Below are positions 7,353 through 14,968 of a stretch of 15,875 nt of DNA, piece after piece. Below the pieces are notes generated by a model that did not search any database, was not told the DNA's origin, and worked only from the letters and a program-made list of their open reading frames with translations. Source of the DNA: JBHEPS01 sp046261635 (GTDB taxonomy: Bacteria; Acidobacteriota; Thermoanaerobaculia; Gp7-AA8). A program made the translations under genes and the position numbers. The DNA is taken from the NCBI GenBank assembly GCA_046261635.1, contig JBHEOL010000163.1:1-15875 (forward strand). The letters are read 5' to 3'. Each line of letters begins with the position of its first letter. Position 1 is the stretch's first letter.

Positions 7353-7895
7353 ATGTCCCCGCGGAAGCCCTCTCGTCTCTCGCAGAAGCGCGACGATCTG
7401 TTCGCGGGGATTTACAACGAGAACTACGGGCTTCTGATGGCGCTCGCGCAGCGTCGATATGGGATCCCTCCGTCGGAGGCGGAGGCTCTCGTGCACGAGG
7501 TGTTCGTCGGTCTGCTCATTGCCGGGGACACCATCCGGTCGGCGCGCCCGTGGCTCGTGGGGGCGGTCTGTCACGCGAGCCGGAGCTACTGGCGCAAGAA
7601 AAAGAGAGAGCGGTCGCTCGCAGAAGGGGAGAGGGAGAGGCGGACCCGGCTGAAAACCGCGCCAGCGGAGACGGAGTCGGCCCGGTTGACGATCGGAAAG
7701 ATGCTGAGGGGGCTGCCCGCGCGGCAGCGCGAGTCTCTCCGTCTTCGCTACTTCGAGGGGTGCACGATTCGCGAGGTCGCCCGCGAGCTCGGAACGACGG
7801 AACGGTATGCCGCGAAGCTGGTGGCGAAGGCGATCCGACGCGCCTACGTCTGTTCGGATCCGCCGCCGCCGATCGCCGACGCCATCCCGTCCTGA
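7353..7895 (+). CDS. RNA polymerase sigma factor, ECF (sigma-70) family
   Basis: The 180-residue protein has the two-domain ECF layout. Region 2 (about residues 14-85) has the helix pattern LFAGIYNENYGLLMALAQ followed by an EAEALVHEVFVGLL segment, and ends in a basic stretch WRKKKRER. A charged linker follows. Region 4 (about 118-168) has LPARQRESLRLRYFEG and a helix-turn-helix CTIREVARELGTTERYAAKLV that would read the -35 element. The start is firm: AGGAGG at 7342-7347 lies 5 bases before the ATG. No anti-sigma or membrane partner gene is next to it, since the flanking genes are an aldehyde dehydrogenase (divergent) and a DapB-fold dehydrogenase (convergent). Control may thus be transcriptional or by a distant partner. 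An ECF-like promoter just upstream suggests autoregulation. The ECF subgroup cannot be assigned by eye; region 2 is divergent. Confidence 0.85.
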   Translation: MSPRKPSRLSQKRDDLFAGIYNENYGLLMALAQRRYGIPPSEAEALVHEVFVGLLIAGDTIRSARPWLVGAVCHASRSYWRKKKRERSLAEGERERRTRLKTAPAETESARLTIGKMLRGLPARQRESLRLRYFEGCTIREVARELGTTERYAAKLVAKAIRRAYVCSDPPPPIADAIPS

Positions 7896-7896
7896 C

Positions 7897-7925
7897 GATC
7901 GGGGTGGTATCGCGCCGCCACGATC
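7897..7925. terminator. Possible bidirectional hairpin between sigma gene and dehydrogenase
   Basis: GATCG (7897-7901) can pair with CGATC (7921-7925), and inside it GGTGG (7903-7907) with CCGCC (7915-7919, one G-U pair), closing a 7-base loop. It fills the 28-base gap between two convergent genes and overlaps the stop of the minus-strand gene. No U-tract exists on either side, so a terminator role is only plausible. Confidence 0.3.
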
Positions 7926-8907
7926 AGTGGAAGCTGATCGGGATGTCGTCCATCGTCAGAACACCAGGGCGGGCAGCGACGACTCGCGGGATGGCATTGA
8001 CGGCCATGGCGGCAGTGGCACGGTCGCCGTGGACCCCGCCATCGATGCGCATCCGGACGTTGGGGTTTCCGTGAACGGTCACCTCGTCCCGAGGATCCTT
8101 CGCTCCCACGTACATCTTGATGTCGAGGTTGATGCGCATCTTCCCCTTTGCCTCGCCCCGAATCATCTGATGGACGCCGGCGACCTGTCCGGGCTCGACC
8201 TGGAGGTACTGGGTCAGGACCCGCTCTTCGGCCATCACCGGAAGAATAGACTCGTCGCTGACTTCATCGAGATCGACGCCGAGGCCGTTCGCGACCATCA
8301 TCAGCGATTCCCGCAGCCCCATGTGTTTGATCTTTCCAGTGCGGACCGCTTCATTGAACTGTTCGCGGGTCTGCCCCGCGCCGACTTTGCGCTGGAGAGG
8401 CTCTCTCCGCTGGGCTGCGTCGACGATGCGGAAGATGTCGAGCGCCTCTACGCTCTGGCAGACGGCGGTGAGCGTCAGCGGAAGCTTGTCCATGACGAAG
8501 CCGGGGTTGACGCCCGTGCCGAGGAGAGTGACGTTGTTTCCGCGCGCCGCACGCTGAAGGTCCTCGCGGATCTTTCCGTCGAGGGGAAAAGAAAGCTCTT
8601 CGGTGGTCGAGACCACGTGGGCTCCGGCCGAGAGAAGGGAGAGGAGCTGCTCCCGGACGTCGGAGAGCCTCGAGCCGGTGGAATGGACGACAGCATCGAC
8701 CCTGGTCTCGAGCTTCGGGGTGACCTTGATGCCGAGGGAACGGTCGAGTCCCAGAACGTCGCCGAGGTCCCTTCCGACCTTGGCCGGATCGATATCGACG
8801 GCGGCCACGAGGCGGATCCACGGCTTGGTGAGCATGAGGCGGGCGATCTCGGCTCCGATGGGGCCGAGCCCGAACTGAGCGACTGTAATGGACTGAACGG
8901 AAACCAT
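7924..8907 (-). CDS. DapB-fold amino acid dehydrogenase, 2,4-diaminopentanoate dehydrogenase-like
   Basis: The 327-residue protein has an N-terminal Rossmann fold with FGLGPIG (G13, G15, G18) and an acidic AAVDIDP end of the second strand, which suggests NAD preference. Further motifs are KVGRDLGDVLGL, HSTGSR and the strongly conserved-looking GTGVNPGFVMDKLPL, which I recognise from 2,4-diaminopentanoate dehydrogenase (Ord) of ornithine fermentation. The C-terminal part resembles the dihydrodipicolinate reductase C-domain family. True DapB is shorter (about 270) and lacks this pattern. The ATG at 8907 is preferred: AGGAGG (8920-8925) lies 12 bases upstream, and a TACAAT -10-like box (8943-8948) lies downstream of the longer alternative start at 8958. 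It is divergent from a D-amino-acid-type PLP enzyme, suggesting amino acid catabolism (inference). Other ornithine fermentation genes are not in the window, so the real substrate is open. Confidence 0.75.
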   Translation of the reverse strand: MVSVQSITVAQFGLGPIGAEIARLMLTKPWIRLVAAVDIDPAKVGRDLGDVLGLDRSLGIKVTPKLETRVDAVVHSTGSRLSDVREQLLSLLSAGAHVVSTTEELSFPLDGKIREDLQRAARGNNVTLLGTGVNPGFVMDKLPLTLTAVCQSVEALDIFRIVDAAQRREPLQRKVGAGQTREQFNEAVRTGKIKHMGLRESLMMVANGLGVDLDEVSDESILPVMAEERVLTQYLQVEPGQVAGVHQMIRGEAKGKMRINLDIKMYVGAKDPRDEVTVHGNPNVRMRIDGGVHGDRATAAMAVNAIPRVVAARPGVLTMDDIPISFH

Positions 8908-8942
8908 GAGAAAGCGCGACCTCCTCCCAGACGACGCGCCGC

Positions 8943-8948
8943 ATTGTA
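8943..8948 (-). promoter_or_regulatory. Possible -10 box of the DapB-fold dehydrogenase
   Basis: Read on the minus strand, TACAAT matches the TATAAT consensus at five of six bases and lies 35 bases before the chosen ATG, with the Shine-Dalgarno between. No good -35 is found 16-18 bases upstream, so the call is weak. It mainly supports choosing the shorter start. Confidence 0.25.
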
Positions 8949-9096
8949 TGGGTTCCATCAGGCACGCGCCACAGCGAATCGCACAGGTCGGTGTCCGAGT
9001 GTTCGCCGGCCCGCCGAAACCGCGAAGGACGATCTCTCACGGGATCGCTTCGGAGTGGCATGCTGGTTCCAGGCCGAAGTCCATGCCTCGGCGTGA

Positions 9097-9125
9097 TTGC
9101 CCGCCGCCTCTCTCGCCGTCAGAAT
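9097..9125 (+). promoter_or_regulatory. Possible promoter giving a leaderless mRNA
   Basis: TTGCCC (9097-9102) and CAGAAT (9120-9125) each match the housekeeping consensus at four of six bases, with an ideal 17-base spacer. Transcription would begin near 9132, the A of the ATG. This would explain why the PLP enzyme gene has no clear Shine-Dalgarno. The boxes are weak, so this could be chance. Confidence 0.25.
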
Positions 9126-9131
9126 GGCTGC

Positions 9132-10244
9132 ATGCACCTCAGCGAAGCGGCCACCCCCTCCTTCCTCGTCAATCGTGAGCGCGTGGAACGGAACTGCGCG
9201 CGGATGCTCGAAAAGGCGCGGAGGTCGAGCGTCAGGTTGCGACCGCATGTGAAGACCCACAAGACGCTGGAGGGGGCGAGGCTCCAGCTGGGCACCGCGA
9301 CGGGTCCGATCACGGTCTCGACCCTGGCCGAAGCCGAGTTCTACGCCGCTGCCGGATTCGACGACATCACCTGGGCGCTCCCGCTCGATCCGGCGAAACT
9401 CGAGCGCATCGATGCGCTGGCGCGCCGCTGCCGGCTGCGGCTTCTGATCGACCACCCCGACACGGTGAAGGCCGTCGAAGAATATGCCCGCGCGCGGGGA
9501 GGGAGGTACGAGGTCTGGCTGAAGGTCGATTCGGGGGCGCGGCGCTCGGGGGTCGATCCCGATTCCGCGAATGCGGTCGAGCTCGCGCGGCACATCGCCT
9601 CGTCCGATCACGTCGAGCTGCTCGGCCTGCTCACCCACGCCGGGCATTCCTACCAGGCGGAAAGCCGCGAGGAGATTCTCCGGATCGCAGCCGAGGAGGC
9701 CGCCGTCCTCTCGAGGCTGCGCGATCGACTCGAGTCACCTCGTCTCGAGCGGTCGATCGGGGCGACTCCGACGGCGTCCGTCGTCGAGAGATTTCCGGAA
9801 TGCGAGGAGGTCCGCCCCGGGAATTACATCTTTTTCGATGCCTTCCAGTCGAGGCTTGGCTCCTGCTCGATCGACGAGGTCGCCGTGTCGGTCCTGGTCG
9901 CGGTAATCGGGCTCTATCCCGATCAGAACAAGGTGATCGTCGATGGAGGCGCGCTGGCGCTCTCGAAGGACGCGGGACCGAGGCACCTCGATCCCGAGTT
10001 CGGATTCGGGATCGTCTGCGACACGTCCCTGAGGCCTCTGCCGATGAGACTCGTCTCGATGTCGCAGGAGCACGGGCAGATCTTCGCCGCCGAGCCGGGC
10101 GCGTTCGCAGGGATCGGGATCGGAACGAAGTTGAGGATCATTCCGAACCACTCGTGCCTGACCGCTGCGATGTTCGACAGCTACCTCGTACACGATGGGG
10201 AAGGGCGGCTTCTGGAAGAGTGGCGTCCGGTTCGCGGATGGTGA
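9132..10244 (+). CDS. PLP-dependent D-threonine aldolase / D-serine dehydratase family enzyme
   Basis: The 370-residue protein is a fold-type III PLP enzyme (alanine-racemase-like barrel). The signature RPHVKTHKT near the N-terminus supplies the PLP lysine, most likely K41. Barrel motifs such as KVDSGARRSGV and GLLTHAGHSY follow. Near the end, QEHGQ and PNHSC provide H340 and C342, matching the His-x-Cys/Asp metal site of D-serine dehydratase and D-threonine aldolase. The enzyme probably splits or deaminates a D-3-hydroxy amino acid in the cytoplasm using PLP and a divalent metal. A cysteine at the third position of the pair favours the Zn-type D-serine dehydratase, but the two activities cannot be separated by eye. 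The start ATG at 9132 lacks a Shine-Dalgarno. It is divergent from the DapB-fold dehydrogenase across 224 bases. Confidence 0.87.
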   Translation: MHLSEAATPSFLVNRERVERNCARMLEKARRSSVRLRPHVKTHKTLEGARLQLGTATGPITVSTLAEAEFYAAAGFDDITWALPLDPAKLERIDALARRCRLRLLIDHPDTVKAVEEYARARGGRYEVWLKVDSGARRSGVDPDSANAVELARHIASSDHVELLGLLTHAGHSYQAESREEILRIAAEEAAVLSRLRDRLESPRLERSIGATPTASVVERFPECEEVRPGNYIFFDAFQSRLGSCSIDEVAVSVLVAVIGLYPDQNKVIVDGGALALSKDAGPRHLDPEFGFGIVCDTSLRPLPMRLVSMSQEHGQIFAAEPGAFAGIGIGTKLRIIPNHSCLTAAMFDSYLVHDGEGRLLEEWRPVRGW

Positions 10245-10330
10245 GAGGATCGGGGGCGGGTCTGGAAACATCAACTCCGGCCGGGGACCACACAGGATGG
10301 CCGAGGCAGCTGCAGAGCATCAGGCAGTGA

Positions 10331-10351
10331 TTCTCGAGGGCTGACGCTTCG
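10331..10351. repeat. Fragment of the double-hairpin repeat family
   Basis: The 13 bases TTCTCGAGGGCTG at 10331-10343 are identical to 14812-14824 in the middle of the repeat next to typA. Both are followed shortly by CGCTTCG (10345-10351 here). It lies in the 159-base gap between the convergent PLP enzyme and the small orphan gene. That gap also holds a weak hairpin (10362-10367 with 10380-10385) and nothing else I can name. Confidence 0.45.
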
Positions 10352-10392
10352 TGAGCCGATTGCGGGCGAGGTTGGCGAAGCCCGCGGCCTCC

Positions 10393-10403
10393 GGGGGGGG
10401 GGG
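10393..10403. repeat. Homopolymer of 11 G directly after a stop codon
   Basis: Eleven consecutive G residues lie next to the TAG stop (10404-10406, minus strand) of the small orphan gene. Runs of this length are rare in GC-rich coding genomes, slip easily, and are also a common place for sequencing errors. A length change would not alter the protein itself. Confidence 0.8.
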
Positions 10404-10721
10404 CTACTCGTAATCGCGCTGGCGGAAGAATCCGTCGTTGCGGCGGCGCTGGTTGCTCTCCGCGATTTTTCGTCCGCCGGTTCCCACCACCTCCGCACCG
10501 CGGGTGCTTCTTGCAGAGTTCGCCTCGTCGGCTCCGGGGTCCGGGGTTTCGGTCGGGCCCCGGTCGTGGCGATTCTCGTAGTGTTCCTCGTCGTGCCGCG
10601 AGGTGCGGGCGGGAGTGTTTTCCACGGTCTGATCGGTCGTTCCCTCGAGCCAGTCTTCATTGCTTCCGTAACTCTGCGGTTCCGTTTTGCCTTTGTCTTC
10701 GGGCTTGCTCATGGTGGTCAT
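10404..10721 (-). CDS. Small hydrophilic protein of unknown function
   Basis: I do not recognise this 105-residue protein. It has no membrane segment, no signal peptide and no cysteine. It is very rich in Glu, Asp, Arg, Thr, Gly and Asn, and probably disordered. The end RRRNDGFFRQRDYE is the only part with aromatic residues and may be a short binding motif. The ATG at 10721 (or the ATG three codons later, at 10712) is chosen because the open frame otherwise runs back across the start of the divergent c-di-GMP gene. No strong Shine-Dalgarno is seen. Its start lies 51 bases from the start of that divergent gene. It might instead be a chance open frame, but composition differs from the antisense shadows and the plus strand has no better candidate here. 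Confidence 0.5.
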   Translation of the reverse strand: MTTMSKPEDKGKTEPQSYGSNEDWLEGTTDQTVENTPARTSRHDEEHYENRHDRGPTETPDPGADEANSARSTRGAEVVGTGGRKIAESNQRRRNDGFFRQRDYE

Positions 10722-10772
10722 GAGGTGCAATCGGAATGCCGTGCCCCGCCGTCTATGCGAAAATGATGGAAC

Positions 10773-13700
10773 GTGCTGAAAACCATCTTCGATCTGTCGA
10801 GCTACGAAATCACGGTGGCCGGGCTTCCGAACCTCGTGACGTCGATCGCGATCATGCTTCTCGGTGTGGGGGTGGCGATCCGCGAGTCCTTCTCGCCGCT
10901 CGCGAGACGCTTCCTCGCGATGAACTTCGTGACGGCGATCTGGCTCTTCTCGTTCGCCTGGATGTACTGGTCGGTCACCGAGACGACGGCGATGTTCTGG
11001 GCGCGGCTCTCCTACCTCGGGATCCCGTTCATCCCCTGCGCGCTCTACAGCTTCACGCTGACCCTGTACGGGAAGCTCGAGGGGCGGCGTGGTTTCGTCT
11101 CGCTGGCGTGGAGCTTCGGGGTCATCTTCTCGGTCGGGTTCATTGCCACGGACTGGTTCATCTCCGGGCTGTATCTCTATTCGTTCGGCTTCTACACGCG
11201 GTACAAACCGGCGAGCCTGCTGTTCCTGGCTTTCTTCGCGGCTCTGCTGGTGGCGAGCGTCCGGCATTACACGCTGGAATCGCACCGGCAGCCGTCGATT
11301 CTCGAGCGTCAGCAGTCGAAGCTGCTTCTTTGGGCGATCACGGTCGGACACATCGGAGTCATCGATTTTCTTCCCTCGCTCGGCGTCGAGCTCTATCCGT
11401 TCGGCTTCATCGGCATCCTCGGCTACCTGGGCATCGTCTGGTTCGTGATCGCGCGGTATCACCTCACGGAACTGACCCCGGCGTTCGCTTCGGGCGAGAT
11501 TCTCTCGACCATGCAGGGAGCGGTGATCGTGCTCGATCTGGACGAACGTGTGCGATTTGCCAACCGCGCGGCATACGATCTGCTCCACTTCGGCCCTGCC
11601 GAGCTGACCGGGGTTCCGATCGAAAAGATCGTCGGCGAGGAGTGGATCCGGCGAGGTGCGAGTCCGCTGCAGCGCTGGATCTTCCGAGAGAATGCGATGC
11701 GCTGGCAGGGGCGCAACGGGCTGTCGATTGCGGTCAATGTCTCCGGCTCAGTGGTTCGCGACTGGGATCGGCGTCCGGCGGGAATCGTACTGACGGCGGT
11801 CGACGTGACCGATCGCGAGCGGGCCGAATCGCTTCTGCGGGATAGCGAGAAGCGTTATCGGGAACTGATCGAGCGAACGCCAGACCTGATCGTCATCCTC
11901 CGGGACGAGCGGATCGTGTTCACCAATCCTGCCGCGGTGCGGATGCTGGGGGTTCATTCGCAGGCGGACGTTCTGGGGCGGGATCTGATCGAGTTCGTTC
12001 ATCCGGCAAGCCGCGGGCTGATGAGAGAGCGGCTCAACGAGGTCGCCGGCGGGTCGGCCGTGGAGCGAGCCGAGGAGAAGTTCCAGCGGGTCGACGGCAG
12101 CCTCGTCGATGCCGACCTGATCGCGATCCCGCACAACTGGGAGGGCGAAAAGGCCGTGCTGGTGATCGCGCGCGACGAGACGGCCCGCCGCCTGGCGGTC
12201 AGTGAGCTCAAGCACAGCCTCTCGCTCCTCCGCTCCACCATCGAGTCGACCGCCGACGGCATCCTGGTCGTCGATCGGATCGGCAAGGTCGTGTCGTACA
12301 ACCAGAGGTTTCTTCAGATGTGGCGGATTCCTCCGGAGGCCGTCGATCGCGGAGACGACGACGCGCTTCTCGAGTCCGTGATCGATCAGATCGTCGACCC
12401 GGCTGCGTTCCTTGCGAGGATCGGCGAGCTTTACCGCGATGCGAAGGTGGAGAGCCTCGACGTGATCGAGCTCCATGACGGCCGGATCTTCGAGCGATTC
12501 TCCGTGCCGCAGTGGCTCGACGGGCTCCCGGTCGGCAGGGTCTGGAGCTTCCGGAACGTCACCGAAGAGAAGAGGGCCGAGATCGCGCTTCGGAGCCGCG
12601 ACCGGATTCTCGAAGCGGTCGCGTTTGCCTCGGAGGGATTCCTTCGCCGGGTCGACTGGAGAACGAACATCGACGAAGTGCTTTCCCGCTTCGGCACGGC
12701 GACGGGAGTCACCTCGGTGCGGATCCTCGAGATGGCGGGATCGACTCGCGAGCTGATCCTCCGCCATTCCTGGCCCGGCGCCGTGCCCGAGGTGGTGGGA
12801 GGAATCGAGGAGAAGCCGGAGATCCTCGTCCAGGTCGCCCGGAGCGAGATCGTGATCGACGCGCCCGAAGAGGGAGAGGGAGGCGACTCCAGGGTGCTCG
12901 TCCCGCTGGTTCCCGAGGAGCGGGTCTGGGGCGTGATGGAATGGACGGGGCGACAGCGCGCGCAGGGGTGGTCCACGGCCGAGATCGAGGCGCTCCGCGC
13001 GGCGGCCGATGCTCTCGCGGCCGCGATCCAGCGTGAGATCAGTGCCAACGCGCTCCATCAGTCCGAGCAGCGCTACCGGCTTCTTTTCGAGCGGAATCTG
13101 GCCGGCGTCTATCGCAATACCCTCGACGGCCGGATCATCGACTGCAACGACGCCTGCGCGAGAATCTTCGGATACGACCGAAGAGAGGATCTGATCGGCA
13201 CGCGGGCCGAAGACTTTTATTTCGGTTCGGAAGACCGGACGACGATGATCCGGGAACTGCGGGAACGGCGCACCCTGGCGAACCGCGAGGCGAGACTTCG
13301 CCGGCGCGACGGAACCCCGGTCTGGGTTCTGGAGAGCGTCTCCTACATGGAAGGGGAAAACGGGGAGCCGGACTACATGGAAGGGACGCTCGTCGACATC
13401 AGTGACCGCAAGGAGGCCGAGCGCCAGATCGAGTACCAGGCCTACCACGACGCGCTGACGGATCTTCCCAACCGGATGCTGTTCATGGACCGGCTCTCGG
13501 TCGCGATCGCCCAGGCGAACCGGACGGGCCGACACGTCGCCGTGATGTTTCTCGATCTCGATCACTTCAAGTTCATCAACGACACCCTTGGGCACAGCAT
13601 CGGCGATCTTCTGCTTCGCGCGATCGCCAGGATTCTGGGCCAGTCGCTGCGGGAACAGGACACGGTCGCGCGGATCGGCGGAGACGAGTTCACCATCCTG

Positions 13701-14765
13701 CTGGCCGAGCTCGGCGCACCGGGAGACGCGGCGACCGTCGCGCAGAAGGTCCTCGATTCCATCGCGCGTCCGATCGTGGTGGAGGGGCACGAGCTGTTCG
13801 TCACGACGAGCATCGGCGTTGCACTCCATCCCGCGGACGGCGCCGACGCGGAGACGCTGCTCAAGAACGCCGACAGCGCGATGTACCGCGCGAAGGAGCT
13901 TGGGCGGAACAACTACCAGCTCTGCACCCCGGCGATGAACGCGCGCGCGCTCGCGCGGCTCAACGTGGAAGGGCAGCTGCGGCGCGCGATCGAGAAGGGC
14001 GAGCTGGTCGTCCATTTCCAACCGCAGATTCGCCTCTCGACGGGGGCGCCTGCCGCTGTCGAAGCGCTCGTTCGATGGCAGCACCCCGAGCAGGGACTCA
14101 TCTATCCCGGCGACTTCATCGCCATCGCGGAAGAATCGAGGCTCATCTTCCCGATCGGCGAGTTCGTTCTCCGCGAAGCGTGCACCCAGCTCCGGCGCGT
14201 GCGGGCGGCCGGGTTCCCGTCGCTGCGGGTCGCCGTCAACCTCTCGGCCCGGCAGTTCCAGCAGCGCGAGCTCGTCGATCAGCTGGCGAAAGTGCTCGAA
14301 GAGACGGACCTCGATCCCGACGCTCTCGACGTCGAGATCACCGAAGGCGTCGCGATGCAGAACACCGACTGGGCGCTCGAGGCCATTCGCGATCTGAAGC
14401 AGCTCGGCGTCGGGATCGTGCTCGATGATTTCGGAACAGGCCACTCGTCACTCAACTACCTCCGCCGTTTCCCGATCGACTGCCTCAAGATCGACCAGTC
14501 CTTCGTCCGCGAGCTGGGACGGAAGTCGGGCGATCGGGCGATCGTGACGGCCATCATCACGATGGCTCATGGTCTCGGGCTGCGGGTCGTGGCCGAGGGG
14601 GTGGAGACCGAGGAGCAGCGCCGCATCCTCGCCGAGCTCGGATGCGACGAACTCCAGGGTTTTCTGTTCAGCCCCGCGGTCTCGGCCAGGGCGCTCCTCG
14701 CCCTTCTCCCGCAACGAGGCTGGACCCTCGGTTCCGGCGACTGGTCGGGGCAGATCCCGTCGTAG
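10773..14765 (+). CDS. Membrane 7TM-PAS-GAF-PAS-GGDEF-EAL c-di-GMP enzyme
   Basis: The 1330-residue protein makes and/or degrades the second messenger c-di-GMP. About residues 12-228 form seven hydrophobic segments like the histidine-kinase N-terminal 7TM sensor. PAS-like sensor domains follow at about 235-345, 352-475 and 478-602, then a GAF-like domain (603-755) and another PAS (765-885). The GGDEF domain has an intact GGDEF (969-973) and the inhibitory RxxD site (R960, D963) five residues before it, so synthesis with product inhibition is expected. The EAL domain has EAL at 1097-1099, NLSARQFQ, EITEG, DDFGTG (1218-1223), KIDQSF and AEGVET, which are the metal and catalytic residues of active phosphodiesterases. 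Both activities may thus exist, switched by ligands at the sensors. The start is GTG at 10773 with a weak upstream Shine-Dalgarno. The gene is divergent from the small orphan and convergent with typA. Confidence 0.93.
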   Translation: MLKTIFDLSSYEITVAGLPNLVTSIAIMLLGVGVAIRESFSPLARRFLAMNFVTAIWLFSFAWMYWSVTETTAMFWARLSYLGIPFIPCALYSFTLTLYGKLEGRRGFVSLAWSFGVIFSVGFIATDWFISGLYLYSFGFYTRYKPASLLFLAFFAALLVASVRHYTLESHRQPSILERQQSKLLLWAITVGHIGVIDFLPSLGVELYPFGFIGILGYLGIVWFVIARYHLTELTPAFASGEILSTMQGAVIVLDLDERVRFANRAAYDLLHFGPAELTGVPIEKIVGEEWIRRGASPLQRWIFRENAMRWQGRNGLSIAVNVSGSVVRDWDRRPAGIVLTAVDVTDRERAESLLRDSEKRYRELIERTPDLIVILRDERIVFTNPAAVRMLGVHSQADVLGRDLIEFVHPASRGLMRERLNEVAGGSAVERAEEKFQRVDGSLVDADLIAIPHNWEGEKAVLVIARDETARRLAVSELKHSLSLLRSTIESTADGILVVDRIGKVVSYNQRFLQMWRIPPEAVDRGDDDALLESVIDQIVDPAAFLARIGELYRDAKVESLDVIELHDGRIFERFSVPQWLDGLPVGRVWSFRNVTEEKRAEIALRSRDRILEAVAFASEGFLRRVDWRTNIDEVLSRFGTATGVTSVRILEMAGSTRELILRHSWPGAVPEVVGGIEEKPEILVQVARSEIVIDAPEEGEGGDSRVLVPLVPEERVWGVMEWTGRQRAQGWSTAEIEALRAAADALAAAIQREISANALHQSEQRYRLLFERNLAGVYRNTLDGRIIDCNDACARIFGYDRREDLIGTRAEDFYFGSEDRTTMIRELRERRTLANREARLRRRDGTPVWVLESVSYMEGENGEPDYMEGTLVDISDRKEAERQIEYQAYHDALTDLPNRMLFMDRLSVAIAQANRTGRHVAVMFLDLDHFKFINDTLGHSIGDLLLRAIARILGQSLREQDTVARIGGDEFTILLAELGAPGDAATVAQKVLDSIARPIVVEGHELFVTTSIGVALHPADGADAETLLKNADSAMYRAKELGRNNYQLCTPAMNARALARLNVEGQLRRAIEKGELVVHFQPQIRLSTGAPAAVEALVRWQHPEQGLIYPGDFIAIAEESRLIFPIGEFVLREACTQLRRVRAAGFPSLRVAVNLSARQFQQRELVDQLAKVLEETDLDPDALDVEITEGVAMQNTDWALEAIRDLKQLGVGIVLDDFGTGHSSLNYLRRFPIDCLKIDQSFVRELGRKSGDRAIVTAIITMAHGLGLRVVAEGVETEEQRRILAELGCDELQGFLFSPAVSARALLALLPQRGWTLGSGDWSGQIPS

Positions 14766-14968
14766 TGGCAGTGGCAGAGGATCCTTTCCTCTGCCGGGGC
14801 GAGGGGAGGGTTTCTCGAGGGCTGCGGCATTTCGCTTCGAACTACCGATGGCGGAGGATGAATCCTCCGCCACTGTGGCAGAGGATCCTTTCCTCTGCCG
14901 GGGGCCCTCGAGGGCTGGGGGATTCCGCTTCGAACTAGCGGTGGGCGGAGGATGAATCCTCCGCCACT
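14765..14968. repeat. Duplicated double-hairpin intergenic repeat
   Basis: Two copies of a unit of about 100 bases lie in tandem (14771-14874 and 14875-14968). A short extra GTGGCA (14765-14770) precedes them. Each unit starts with hairpin 1, GGCAGAGGA paired with TCCTCTGCC (5-base loop), and ends with hairpin 2, GGCGGAGGA paired with TCCTCCGCC (TGAA loop). The middle carries CTCGAGGGCTG and CGCTTCGAACTA. The second copy also has a 12-bp palindrome at 14904-14915. The array spans the whole gap between the stop codons of the c-di-GMP enzyme and typA, touching both. Confidence 0.85.

Noticed and set aside
7256..8074. Plus-strand 272-codon frame overlapping the sigma gene
   Set aside because: It overlaps the sigma factor in another frame and runs into the convergent dehydrogenase; the sigma frame has the Shine-Dalgarno and both domains.
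8908..8958. Longer start for the DapB-fold dehydrogenase
   Set aside because: The extra 17 residues precede the Rossmann strand, have no Shine-Dalgarno, and contain the better Shine-Dalgarno and -10 candidates for the shorter start.
10404..11588. Full 394-codon minus-strand frame containing the small orphan gene
   Set aside because: Its first two thirds lie opposite the 7TM sensor region and look like shadow sequence; only the last 105 codons are kept.
11748..14444. Minus-strand open frame of 898 codons opposite the GGDEF-EAL gene
   Set aside because: Composition is that of an antisense shadow, and the plus strand has complete catalytic motifs throughout.
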